This document shows, piece after piece, positions 11,293-21,903 of a stretch of 64,000 bases of DNA (within the stretch, counting starts at the first letter, position 1; every line of letters starts with the position of its first letter). The notes below the pieces were generated by a model. That model ran no database searches. It had not been told where the DNA came from and was given only the letters and a program-made list of their open reading frames with translations. Origin of the DNA: Elymus sibiricus (lineage: Eukaryota; Streptophyta; Magnoliopsida; Poales; Poaceae); NCBI GenBank assembly GCA_039707655.1, contig CM077664.1, forward strand, positions 27,950,781 to 28,014,780, read 5' to 3'. The position numbers were made by a program, and so were the translations under genes.

Positions 11293-12480
11293 TTGGTAGG
11301 AGCTGGCCCCGCATCTCTATCATCTATAATCAGGAGATCAAGATGAATATATTAGTTGTGTGTATATATATTAGCTAGATCATGATAAAAAAATTATGGA
11401 TAGTGTTCTGGCAAACATACCCAAAGAGTTTTTTCATCTATACTCCTTTCAGACGTGATCATGCGAATATTCTCGCAAACGTAGTATGCGCATAAACTAT
11501 TCCCCTTCTCCTGCCTCATGCACTTTACGAGAATAAAATTCAATCAGGTAATAATTAATCAAGCATGATAATGGTATTGAAACTAGAATTAAAGAGATAC
11601 ACGGACGTAGCTAGCTAGTACTACTTAATTACCTTGGGTCGCACCCATTTCAACTGTTGTTTCCATTGGCCGGGGACCTCTTCGATGAACTTTTTCCAAG
11701 CCCTGCCCGCCGGCAAAGAAAATGAATAAAGGAGTTATTAACTAGTTGATATCAGGAAATGAAGTAAAGAGGCAGACATAGTGCGATAATGATTGAAATT
11801 ACCTGTCGAACATCCCCTTCACGGTTGCGTATTCGGATGGATCCTTATATAGTGAGTCCAGTACTTCAACTTTTCCCTTGTCAACTTCAATGATTAACAA
11901 GATCCAGTGGAAACTGCATGCGCACACGTTTTTTATGAATAAGCGGGCATGTGCATAACTCATCAACTACACTTATTAACATCTAGTAAGCAAAAAATAG
12001 AATTTGTAGTAAAAGATATAGTAACAATCACCCGAAGTTGTAAGGAAGTAGTATTTTTGGTTGGGTGTTTAGTTGCTTCAAAAACTCTAGCAGGAATCTA
12101 TCTGTGTCTTCTCTCGAATATTGATCTTCCCATATCGCCTGATTAATCGTATTTGGGTCAATGAACCCAACTCCATAGCGTCTAGTTTTTTTCATTTCAT
12201 ACATCTTCATTCTGCATAATACCACAGAAAAGAATATAGTGAGGATAATTACAGGTAATGAACGAGAGCACATCTAGCTAGCTAGCTAGAGACTTAAATT
12301 ACAGAAAGAAATCACTTACAGACAATAACAACTGACGATAGATTTATCTAGTGCGTCTTGTTGGAATAACTGAAACAACTCTGAAAAATCAATCCACACA
12401 TCTTTTCCATGGAAGTAATGCTCTGGCTTGACTTTCACCATGAGGGACTCTTCATTGGTATTTGCTGTTTTTTGCATCTA
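11293..12480 (-). pseudogene. C48/Ulp1-type cysteine protease exons, 3' end of the TNPA-like gene
   Basis: Exons deduced on - from splice-like borders: 12480-about 12315 (HYFHGKDVWIDFSELFQLF, ending VSCYCL before a GTAAGT), about 12213-12030, 11913-11803, 11702-11633, about 11524-11421, and a last partial exon near 11310 (MRGQLLP). Catalytic residues of the SUMO-protease family are visible: His in FHWILLIIEVD, Asp in VEVLDSLYKD, and Gln and Cys in CMRQEKGNSLCAYYVC. The fold is therefore plausibly complete up to the truncated last exon. An in-frame TAG at 12478-12480 precedes the first of these exons. The substrate is unknown; the family cleaves ubiquitin-like modifiers. Exon borders are inferred, not proven. 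Confidence 0.8.
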
Positions 12481-15017
12481 CCACGTATGCAAATTGTACA
12501 TTCTCGTTGGTAGAAGCTTGACATCGTCAGGCTTGACCAGAGGTTTGCCACGGACATATTGGTATTTTACTTCCTCCTCTGTAATCCCGGGGATTTTCTC
12601 AAGGCCTAGGAGTTGTTCAACAGTGACACCGGCCTCTTTAGCCTGCCTTCTAAGATCGTCGGTTATTGCCGGCCGATCGGCGGTACTCACATGTGTTTGT
12701 ACAATGAGCGGGGGGATCGATTGCACTGCTTGTTCTCCCAGCTGGGGAACAGTTTTCCCGCTTTTTTTGCCAACTGCTTGGCTCGACCTCGAGCTCGACT
12801 CCTTTTGCCCTGCAGAATATGACTTCTTGATAGACCGCACATAGTCGGAGTCCTTCTGATTGTCAGCCGGTCGAGCCATATCAATAAAGTGTTGTGATCC
12901 ATGCTCAGGTACTTTCTCCTTTGGCGGCGCGGGCGGTTTCGGTGCAAAATGGGCCTTCAATTGGGCATCACATGCGTCGTCGAGTTCCCCCAGAGTCAGG
13001 TGGGAAGACAACTTCGGAAGAGGCTTGAGGCTTGGACCATGTTTGAATTTCTTGTCTGTTGTACCGCTAGCCGTCGTAGCTGCGGCCTCTCTCTTCCGCT
13101 ATTGCTTAGGCGGAGCACGCTGAGTCGGCTGACTTGGAGGAGGAGGAGTTGGCTGACGCCGTGCCGGACTTGGAGGAGGAGTCGGCTGATGCGGTGCCGG
13201 ACTTGGAGGAGGAGGAGTCGACTGAAGCGGCGGCGGACTTGGAGAAGGAGGAGTCGGTGGCCTTTGAAAGATGATGCAATCCTTTTTCCATAGAATGATA
13301 CGATGTATGGCCTCTCCCAGTGTTCTCTCCTCGTCACCTCCAAGAATGTCAAGTTGTAGCTCGTGATATCCTGACATCACTTCATCAACCCCGACACGAG
13401 CATAGCCAGCTGGAATGGGATTGCAATGGAAGGTTGCTTTAGGGGGATTTGCTAAAGCATAGCCGTCCGCCACCTTCATGGATAAGTTCTTCACTTTCAT
13501 GTGTAGCTCACAGTTAGTCCTGTCTTTGATATCATCCACAGGGTAGCTAGCTAGCAGTGCATTATCGATATCGGCCGGGGCGGAACCCACGCTGCTTCTC
13601 GACATAGATGGGACGGTGCTATCCAATGCTGGATCGATCTGCTCATGCTGCCGCTGAGACGCCCTTTCCTGGCTGAGTGAGTCGATCTGCTCCTGCTGCC
13701 ACCTGACAAATCGTTCCAACTCCAGGTGCGAGGATATTAGGCCTTCAAGGCGGAGTGCTTCCTCCTTCTTCTTCTGCTCCTCATGCTTCTTCTTTCTCGC
13801 ACGGCTTCTATAGTCGTCGTTCCAATCCGCAAACCCCTCATACCACGGAACAACGCCTTTGCCTCGTGTTCTTCCCGGGTGTTCAGGATTCTTCAGGGCG
13901 CGCGTAAGCTCGTCGTTATCTCTGTTGGGCGTGAACACCCCCGATCGAGCTTCTTCTATTGCAATAAGAATTTCGTCTGTCGCTTCTTTAAGACTTGCCT
14001 TCACCATAACCAGCCCTGTCTCTGGGTCCAACTTCCCCCCATGCGCATAAAACCATGTCCTGCACCTGGGGGGCCATGTCAATGTAACTGGACTGACCCG
14101 TTTACTAATCATCTCTTGCTCAGATTGATGCCACTTAGGCAGGGCCACCTGGTAGCCACCTGGCCCCAGACGATGGTGCCACTTCTTTTTCGCAGCATTA
14201 ATCTTGTTTTTCCTCGACAGTTCCTTAGCTTCTTCCGATTCCTTGAACTTCACGAAAGCGTCCCAGTGATCTTTTGCCTTCACCAGTGCTCCCGTGAATT
14301 CTGGAGTCTTCTTTTTTGATTTGACGTACTTAGCCCATGCATTTTTCTTGAAGGTGTTGAATGCGATCGCCATCTTTTTAAGAGCATAGTTTCTGACTTT
14401 CTTCAGATCTGCATCTATCAAATTATCTGGTAGGGTGAAATGTTCCATGAGCGTAGTCCAAAGCACATCTTTTGCTCTTTCGTCGACAAAAGTAACTCCT
14501 GCTCGATCTCCCTTTGCTGGCTTTCTCCATTCTTGAACGGAGATCGGGATTTGGTCCCTGACAATAACTCCGCATTGATTCTTGAACGTGGTCGCATTTT
14601 TCTTAGGTTCAAGCGGTTCGCCAGTTGATGTTTTGATGGAATCGATGTTGAACTTTACGCCTTTGTCCAACTTTTTGGCCGGGCCTCGAACTACCCTGTC
14701 GCTTGTACAAGATTTGCTCGATCCGGAGGCCTAAAAGAAGAAAGATCGATTCGTTAATACATACAAATCAATTAAGACATGTAATGATCACCGGATGGCT
14801 TATATATTAAATATACCTCGCCGGTCATTGTTATTTGAAGAACATTTTCTTCGTCAACATCGTTGTCGTCACCTTCATCTATTCGTTCGTCTTCATCAAA
14901 CATCATACCCTCACCCGAAGGGTTCAGATATTGCGAGCCGTCATCATGATCATCTGGGCTCGTGGAGCGTATGATGTCGAACACAGCCTCTTCTCCTTCT
15001 CTGCCGGTATTGTCCAT
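12315..15017 (-). pseudogene. TNPA-like CACTA protein (plant transposase family), fused upstream of a protease
   Basis: Exon 1 at 15017-14817 encodes an acidic start (MDNTGREGEEAVFDIIRST) and ends at a GT donor. Exon 2 starts at 14730 after an AG acceptor. It carries a helical basic region with Trp/Lys-rich motifs (NAWAKYVKSKKKTPE, KWHHRLGPGGYQVALPKW) typical of En/Spm TNPA-like proteins, a charged coiled segment, then a Pro-rich tract of repeated SPPPP/PTPPP blocks at about 13110-13270. In-frame TAG codons at 13099-13101 and 12478-12480 interrupt an otherwise single frame. TNPA-type proteins bind subterminal repeats and assist TNP2. Here the frame runs on into a C48 protease. Confidence 0.85.
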
Positions 15018-15925
15018 AGCTTTTATTTAACTAATCCAGAAGAAAGATAAAACAATTTAGTATTCAGAGATCCGAAAGGTAGATGCATGAGATCAGAAAG
15101 AAATTGGATCAACTTGTGCACATCCATAATGGGGGCATTCCTGATAATTAATCCCTTAAAGGACTAAGAAAATCTATTGCAAATACAACATTAAAATATG
15201 CAACTTTTGCAAATACTAATTGCTATACATTGGATCAAATGTCAAAATTCCTCAACGTTTTTATATCTAACATTTATCTAGCTATAACTAAAAGTATAAA
15301 AAACTAAAAAACATTCATCTAACATTTCTATAGCTAAAAGTATAAAAAATTAAAAAACAGAAAAAGAAACACTAATTAAGCATACTTCTATACATCCATT
15401 AAAAAACAGAAAAACAACATTATATAAAAAAAATCTATACTAATTAAACACTAATTATATCCATCTAACATGCATTCATACATACATATATACTAGTGAA
15501 AAACAACTAAAACATCTAAATAGAAAATGTGTGTGTGTGTGTGTGTGTGTTCATGCATGTGTGTGTGGGGGGGGGGGGGCTCGGGGACGGGCGGCCATGG
15601 CGGCAGGGGGCGAGGGAGGGGGGGAGAGGGAGGAACTGAGCTCACAGCGGGGCGACGGCGAGGCGAGGCGAATCGGGGGCAGCGACGGCGTCGGGGCAGG
15701 CGGCGCAACGAGGAGCGGGCGCGCGCACGCGGGCCGGCAGCGCCGTCGGGGATCGGCGAGGAAGGGCGCGTCCGGAGTAGGGGTCGACGAGGAGGGACGG
15801 GCGGCCGGCGTCGGGGGCGGCGACGGCGTCGATCGGGGCAGGCGGCGGCGCGCAGCAGCCTGGCGGCGTCGTCTGTGTTTGGCGTCGAGAGAATGGAGAG
15901 GATGGTGAATTTTTCGTAAGTGGAG
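15018..15925 (-). promoter_or_regulatory. GC-rich 5' leader of the TNPA-like gene with (TG)n and poly-G tracts
   Basis: Between the TATA box at 15926-15934 and the ATG at 15017 lie a GC-rich segment (about 15580-15900), a 13-G run at 15567-15579, a (TG)n microsatellite at 15528-15566 and an AT-rich segment. The open frames across the GC-rich part occur on both strands and look like low-complexity readthrough, so I do not call genes there. Confidence 0.5.
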
Positions 15926-15934
15926 TTATATATA
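15926..15934 (-). promoter_or_regulatory. TATA box for the TNPA-like gene
   Basis: TATATATAA on -, just inside the palindrome array at 15941-16138 and upstream of a leader-like GC-rich region. The right end of the element has a similar order (palindromes, a weak TATATGAA at about 21507-21515, pyrimidine-rich leader). This suggests the two transcription units use related promoters. Confidence 0.5.
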
Positions 15935-15940
15935 TGAGAG

Positions 15941-16138
15941 CCTTTAGTCGCGGTTGGTGGTTCCAACCGCGACTAAAGGCCACCTTTAGTCGCGGTTGGA
16001 GCCACCAACCGAGACTAAAGGTCTCGCTTCCCGCCGCTTGGACTAGATGAAATTCACCTTTAGTCGCGGTTGGTGGCTCCAACCGCGACTAAAGGCCCCC
16101 CTTTAGTCGCGGTTGGTGGCTCCAACCGCGACTAAAGG
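15941..16138. repeat. Four 39-bp palindromes (TTTAGTCGCGGTT family) inside the CACTA
   Basis: Units at 15941-15979, 15983-16021, 16057-16095 and 16100-16138 each consist of CCTTTAGTCGCGGTTGG facing its near-perfect inverse across a short loop. They are close relatives of the terminal repeats at 21520-21880 (CCC replaced by CGC). They sit directly upstream of the TATA box of the TNPA-like gene, so they may be transposase-protein binding sites acting on its promoter. They could alternatively be the terminal array of another nested CACTA copy. Confidence 0.85.
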
Positions 16139-16174
16139 CCTGTTTCTGGCACGGCGCAGTGTGGTGGATGTTTA

Positions 16175-16216
16175 GTCCCACCTCGCCCAGCGAAGGGCGC
16201 TCACACTGGTTTATAA
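16175..16216 (+). promoter_or_regulatory. snRNA-type promoter: USE plus TATA at Pol III spacing
   Basis: GTCCCACCTCG at 16175-16185 matches the plant upstream sequence element RTCCCACATCG at 10 of 11 positions. TTTATAA at 16210-16216 is the TATA box. The gap is 24 bp, the spacing of Pol III-transcribed plant U6/U3/7SL genes; Pol II snRNA genes have about 33-34 bp. It faces +, opposite to the element's protein genes. Confidence 0.6.
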
Positions 16217-16239
16217 ACCCCGGCGCGGTAGCTCATTCG

Positions 16240-16388
16240 AGCTCCTCTCTAAAGCAGGCCTACAAGGCCTACCATTCTTTCCTGCCCTGTGGGCCATACT
16301 GGGCCTTGCGGGCCTGCATCCTGGCCGAACTAGTGGGTGCCTAGTCGTATGCAGGCCGTGGCGGCCCAGTAGGCGGGCTTTTTTTTTT
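16240..16388 (+). ncRNA. Putative Pol III-type small RNA gene inside the CACTA
   Basis: A start about 24 bp after the TATA box falls near 16240. The next strong terminator is a 10-T run at 16379-16388, predicting a GC-rich RNA of roughly 140 nt. It contains a perfect 9-bp stem, GGCCTGCAT at 16311-16319 with ATGCAGGCC at 16349-16357, plus repeated GGGCC/GGCCT motifs that could extend the folding. It does not look like U6, U3, 7SL or a tRNA to me. Start and function are inferred; the promoter match, stem and T run are seen. Confidence 0.4.
16379..16388 (+). terminator. T run, candidate Pol III terminator
   Basis: Ten consecutive T on + directly after a GC-rich segment, at a plausible distance from the USE/TATA promoter. 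Confidence 0.45.
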
Positions 16389-17095
16389 ACTTTTCAGTTT
16401 TTTTTGTTTTCTTCTATATTTATTTTCTTTTGTTTCTTGGTTGTTTTTTGCTTTATTTAGAGTTTCTGAGTGAATCTTTTTGCTTTAGGTAAAAAAAATA
16501 TAAAATTTCTGTTAGTGCCAGTAGTTTTCAAATTTGAATTATTTGAAATTTGTGTGAATCACTAGTTTGTGAATAACTTTATTTTAAAAAAAGATTTTTC
16601 AGTGATTCTTTTTTCTGCTGTTTAATATTAGTGTGTTTTATCATTATATTCAATTTGGTAATTCTTAGGTTATTTAAAAATAATGAAATGCCTTTGTAAC
16701 AGACGAGTTTTCGTCCGAAAGCGTGATACTTCGAAAGAGATTGTCCATTTTGTACACGAAGTGCATCCAGTTTTTGCCGTAACCCTCTCAAGTTTTTAGC
16801 ACATGCTATGTGGGTGAAATAATGATACCATGCCAACTTTCAACCTTGTGATTGTGATTTGTAGTGCTTTTCAATTTCAGGGTCATTTAGCTCAAAAAAA
16901 TCAGTAAATGCATGAAAAATAGCAAATGAAGTCAGAAAGGGTTGAAAATTGATAACGTGGCTTTGGACATAATATTTCTTCGCGTTTCAAATGCCAAAAC
17001 ACATAAGTCGGAGTTCTATTACAAAGATTCCCTCCGGTTTGTCCGAAGTGGGACTTTCCAGATATATAAGTCCGGAAACTAACTAGAGAAGCCGA
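16389..17095 (-). other. CACTA interior, AT-rich 3' flank of TNP2
   Basis: AT-rich sequence downstream of the TNP2 stop on -. A short frame at 16836-16579 has no recognisable motif. I see no further gene, array or element end. Confidence 0.5.
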
Positions 17096-20000
17096 TCACA
17101 TCCCAGAGTGGGATCTTTGGATATAAAACTTTTTCTTCGCGTGTGTCCCTTTGTGCCATAACCATGGACAATCTTCATCGTTTAACTTGATGCTCAGGTC
17201 AACATTCACTGTGAAGGGAGCAATTTCATGAAACTTTTCATAATCTTCTGACATGTCTGTCTTGTCCTCCACTCCCACGATGTTTCTTTTCCCTGAAAGA
17301 ACTATGTGGCGCTTTGGCTCATCGTATGATGTATTCGCTTCCTTATCTTTTCTTTTTCTCGGCTTGGTAGACATGTCCTTCACATAGAAAACCTGCGCCA
17401 CATCATTGGCTAGGACGAATGGTTCGTCTGCGTACCCAAGATTGTTGAGATCCACTGTTGTCATTCCATACTACGGGTCTTCCTTTACCCCGCCTCCTCT
17501 CAGATTGACCCATTTGCACCGAAACAAAGGGACCTTCAAACCAAGTCCATAGTCAAGTTCCCATATCTCCTCTATGTAACCATAATATATGTCCTTTGGC
17601 CTATTGGTGTTTGCTGCATCAAAGCGGACACCACTGTTTTGGTTGGCGCTCTTTTTATCTTGGGCGATCGTGTAAAATGTATTCCCATTTATCTCGTACC
17701 CTTTGAAAGTCAATATAGTCGAAGATGGTAACTTGGACAGCAAGTACAGGTCATCTGCAAAAGTGTCGTCATGCATGAGACGTGTCTGCAACCAACTGGT
17801 GAAAGTCACAGTTTGTTCATGTGTAATCCAGTCGTCAGACTGCTCCGGGTGTTTGGAGCGTAGAATATTCTTGTGTTGCTCGATATACGGAGCCACCAAG
17901 GCAGAACTTTGTAGAACTGTGTAGTGTGCTTGCGCCAAAGAATGCCCGTCCCGGCATATTACTGAATTCTTTCCTAGCGTGCCTTTTCCACCCAGTCTGC
18001 CCTCATGCCGCGATTCAGGAACACCAATCGGCTTAATGTCAGGAATAAAGTCAACACAAAACTCAATGACCTCCTCTGTTTCATGGCCCTTGGAGATGCT
18101 TCCTTCGGGCCTAGCACGATTACGAACATATTTCTTTAAGACTCCCATGAACCTCTCAAAGGGGAACATATTGTGTAGAAATACAGGACCCAGAATGGCA
18201 ATCTCCTCGACTAGATGAACTAGGACGTGCGTCATGATATTGAAGAAGGATGGTGGGAACACCAACTCGAAACTGACAAGACATTGCACCAAATCATTCT
18301 CTAACCTTGGTAAGATTTCTGGATCGATTACCTTCTGAGAGATTGCATTGAGGAATGCACATAGCTTCACAATGGCTAATCGAACGTTTTCCGGTAGAAG
18401 CCCCCTCAATGCAACCGGAAGCAGTTGCGTCATAATCACGTGGCAGTCATGAGACTTTAGGTTCTGGAACTTTTTCTCTGCCATATTTATTATTCTCTTT
18501 ATATTCGACGAGAAGCCAGACGGGACCTTCATACTGAGCAGGCATTCGAAGAAGATTTCCTTCTCTTCTTTGGTAAGAGCGTAGCTGGCATGACCCTGAA
18601 ACTGCTTTGGATCCATGCCGTCTTCTCCGTGCATACGTTGCTGGTCCTCCCGTGCCTCCGGTGTATCTTTTGTCTTCCCATACACGCCCAAGAAGCTTAG
18701 CCGGTTCACGCAAAGATTCTTCGTCACGTGCATCACGTCGATTGCAGAGCGGACCTCTAGGTCTTTCCAATAGGGTAGGTCCCAAAATATAGATTTCTTC
18801 TTCCACATGGGTGCGCGTCCGTCAGCGTCATTCGGAACAGATTGTCCGCCAGGACCCTTTCCAAAGATTACTTTTAAATCCTTGACCATATCAAGTATAT
18901 CATCACCAGTACGGTGGCGAGGCTTCTTCCGGTGATCTGCCTCACCTTTGAAATCCTTGCCTTTCTTTCTTACGGGATGCCTGCTCTGAAGAAATCGACG
19001 ATGCCCCAGGTACACATTCTTCTTACATTTATCCAAATATATACTGTCGGTATCATCTAAACAGTGCGTGCATGCGTGGTATCCCTTGTTTGTCTGTCCT
19101 GAAAGGTTACTGAGAGCAGGCCAATCATTGATGGTTACAAACAGCAACGCTCGCAGGTCAAATTCCTGCTGTTTGTGCTCATCCCACGCACGTACACCTT
19201 TTCCATTCCACAGCTCTAAAAGTTCTTTGACTAATGGCCTTAGGTACACATCAATGTCGTTGCCGGGTTGCTTGGGGCCTTGGATGAGCACTGGCATCAT
19301 AATGAACTTCCGCTTCATGCACAACCAAGGAGGAAGGTTATAGATACATAGAGTCACAGGCCAGGTGCTATGATTGCTGCTCTGCTCCCCAAAAGGATTG
19401 ATGCCATCTGCACTTAAACCAAACCATACGTTCCTTCCGTCATCTGCAAAGTCCTTCCACTTTCTCTCGATTTTTCTCCACTGTGATCCGTCAGCGGGTA
19501 CTCTCAACTTCCCGTCTTTCTTATGGTCATCTTTGTGCCATCGCATCAACTTGGCATGCTCTTTGTTTTGGAACAAACGTTTCAACCGTGGTATTATAGG
19601 AGCATACCACATCACCTTGGCAGGAATCTTCTTCCTGGGGCGCTCGCCCGCAACATCACCAGGGTCATCGTGGCCGATCTTATAGCGCAATGCACAGCAT
19701 ACCGGGCATGCATTCAAATCCTCGTACTCACTGCGGTAGAGGATGCAGTCATTAGGGCATGCATGTATCTTCTGCACCTCTAATCCTAGAGGGCAGACGG
19801 CCTTCTTTGCTTCGTAGGTACTGTCGGGCAATTCGTTGTCCTTTGGTAGCTTATTCTTCATTATTTTCAGCAACTTTTCAAATGCCTTGTCAGGTACACC
19901 ATTCTCTGCCTTCCATTGCAGCAATTCCAGTGTGGTACCCAGCTTTTTCTTGTCATCTTCGCAATTTGGGTACAACAATTTCTTGTGATCCTCTAACATG

Positions 20001-20461
20001 TGCTGCAACTTCAGCTTCTCCTTTTCACTTGCACAGTTTCTATTTGCATCGGCAATGGCCCGACCAAGATCATCAGCGGGCTCATCTGATGCCTCTTCTT
20101 TAGCTCCTTCCTGCATTGCCGGCTCAGCTTCTTCCCCCATTGTTGTACCATCGTATTCATGGAACCCATGGCCAGGATAGCTGTCGCCATCCTCTTCTTC
20201 TTCATTCTCTTCCATTAGGACCCCTCTTTCTCCGTGCTTGGTCCAACAGTTATAGCCGGACATGAAACCGGACTCAAACAGGTGGACGTGAATGGTTCTT
20301 GAGTTAGAGTAATTTCGATCATTCTTACAGCCAGCACATGGACAATACATAAAACCATCCGCCCGCTTGTTTGCCTCAGCCGCAACTAGAAAAGTATGCA
20401 CGCCATTAATGAACTGGGGAGAGCATCGGTCATCGTACATCCATTGCCGGCTCATCTTCAT
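17096..20461 (-). pseudogene. TNP2 transposase of the CACTA element, one in-frame stop
   Basis: Long - frame; the likely start is a Met at 20461 or 20455, just before SRQWMYDDRCSPQF. Domains in order: Transpos_assoc (WMYDDR to MYCPCAGCKNDR), an acidic linker, the Tnp2 core (CPNDCILYRSEYEDLNACPV, WFGLSADGINPFG, PPWLCMKRKF, SAIDVMHVTKNLC), a DUF4218-like part (LPVALRGLLPENVR, FPPSFFNIMTHVLVHL, MFPFERFMGVLKKYVRNRA) and a DUF4216-like tail. A TAG at 17471-17473 cuts off the last about 120 residues, which continue in the same frame to 17096. TNP2 is the catalytic subunit that cuts CACTA ends. Apart from this stop the frame is intact over 1,100 codons. Confidence 0.95.
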
Positions 20462-20495
20462 TACACAACACCGAAAAGACCAAATTAATACAAGT

Positions 20496-21000
20496 TCATA
20501 CATAAAGTTCATACACACTTGTTCTCATAAAGCAACATACAAACTCTCTAGCTAAACTTTTAAATGCAACAACAAATGCGATCAAGATCTCAACTAAGGT
20601 AACAATGTATCCAACAGCATAGTGATACCAAGCCTCACTATCAATGGCATATTTTTTAAATTTTCTAATCTTCAAGCGCATTGCATCCATCTTGATCTTG
20701 TGATCATCGACGACATCGGCAACATACAACTCCAGTTTCATCTTCTCTTCTTCAACTCGTTTCAATTTTTCTTTCAAATACTCGTTTTCTTTTTCAACTA
20801 AATTTAACTTCTTGACAAGAATATCTATGTCGGTTGCAATTTCCGGTTCACATACCTCCTAGATAAAAATATCTATGTTAAGTTGATGGGCATAATTGTC
20901 ATAAACACGAAATGCAACAAATAGTTATAAAAGAGAATATATATACCACATCCGAATCATAAACTGGACGAGGGCCGACGGGGACGGATATCAAAGTCAT
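20496..21000 (-). CDS. Small coiled-coil plus one-membrane-helix protein encoded by the CACTA
   Basis: Two exons on -. 21000-20947 starts MTLISVPVGPRP and ends at a GT donor. 20858-20496 follows a CTAG acceptor and stays in phase, giving about 138 residues. The middle is a Lys/Glu heptad-like helix (VEKENEYLKEKLKRVEEEK) predicted to be a coiled coil. Residues after WYHYAVG form one hydrophobic helix (YIVTLVEILIAFVVAF), so it looks like a membrane-anchored protein. The stop lies about 35 bp before the TNP2 start on the same strand, so both could share a transcript. I do not recognise a named family. The frame has no lesion. Confidence 0.6.
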
Positions 21001-21519
21001 GGCACTATGTATAACAAACAATCATACATGTAAGAAAATTATACAATTAACTATCTAAATCATACAAATAAGATTTTTTTTTTATAAAAAGGATAAGAAC
21101 GAACAAGAGGCTCACCAAGGTGTGGTGACGGCGACGGGACGATGCGGGCGATCGACGGTGGTTAGGACGGAGACGGGAAGGCACTAAGTAAACCACACCT
21201 ACACATGCAAAGTAAGAAGTTAATTTGAGCTCAAATTGCATATAAATCAAATGAACTACCACATATAAATACTCCCAAACTAAAACCCACAAATCACTAT
21301 ACTTATAGAGCATTGCAAGAGCTAATCTAGCAATGAGAGATGAAAGGACAAAGTTGCTAACCTTTGTGAACACTTGGATGGATGGGGTGCCTCCAAATCT
21401 TGACAAATTTTGGCAAAAATGGAGGATGAGCTCGAGGAAGAGGAAGAACAAAGGAGGGGAAGAAGGGGGAAAAAAGGGAGGAGTACTGTGATCGGGCTGG
21501 CCGAATTCATATAGGGGAT

Positions 21520-21880
21520 CTTTAGTCCCGGTTGGTATCTCCAATCGGGACTAAAGGAGGGGCCTTTAGTCCCGGTTGGTGATACCAACCGGGACTAAAG
21601 GGGCTCGTGGGGGCCCCAGCTGACACCAGCCTGCCACCACCCTTTAGTCCCGGTTTGTGTTACGAACCGGGACTAAAGGGGGGGCCTGTAGTCCCGGTTG
21701 GTGATACCAACCAGGACTAAAGGGGCTCGTGGGGGCCCCAGCTGACACCAGCCTGCCACCACCACATTAGTCCCGGTTCGTGTTACGAACCGGGACTAAA
21801 GGTCCGGAACGAACCGCGACTAATGATGCCCGTCCCGAACCGGGACTAATGGTCACATTAGTGCCGGTTCAAAACCCGAC
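21520..21880. repeat. Subterminal palindrome array of the large CACTA
   Basis: Palindromes of about 39 bp built on TTTAGTCCCGGTT, for example 21563-21601, which has perfect 18-bp arms around a 3-nt loop. Further units are at about 21520-21557, 21641-21679 and 21685-21723, with single motifs up to 21880. A 122-bp direct repeat spans about 21601-21722 and 21723-21844, each including the same GGCTCGTGGGGGCCCCAGC spacer. These are the likely binding sites of the TNPA-like protein and could yield hairpin RNA if transcribed. Confidence 0.9.
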
Positions 21881-21903
21881 CGGGACTAAAGCTGCGGACA
21901 AAA

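Noticed and set aside
15493..16082. Frames of 118-157 codons around the GC-rich leader and palindromes
   Set aside because: They translate (TG)n, poly-G and palindromic repeat DNA and overlap on both strands.
15941..16138. Regularly spaced palindromes, like a CRISPR array
   Set aside because: The units are transposon subterminal palindromes in a plant genome, with no unique spacers of constant length.
18447..19685. Additional frames within TNP2 on both strands
   Set aside because: Shadows of the 1015-codon TNP2 frame.
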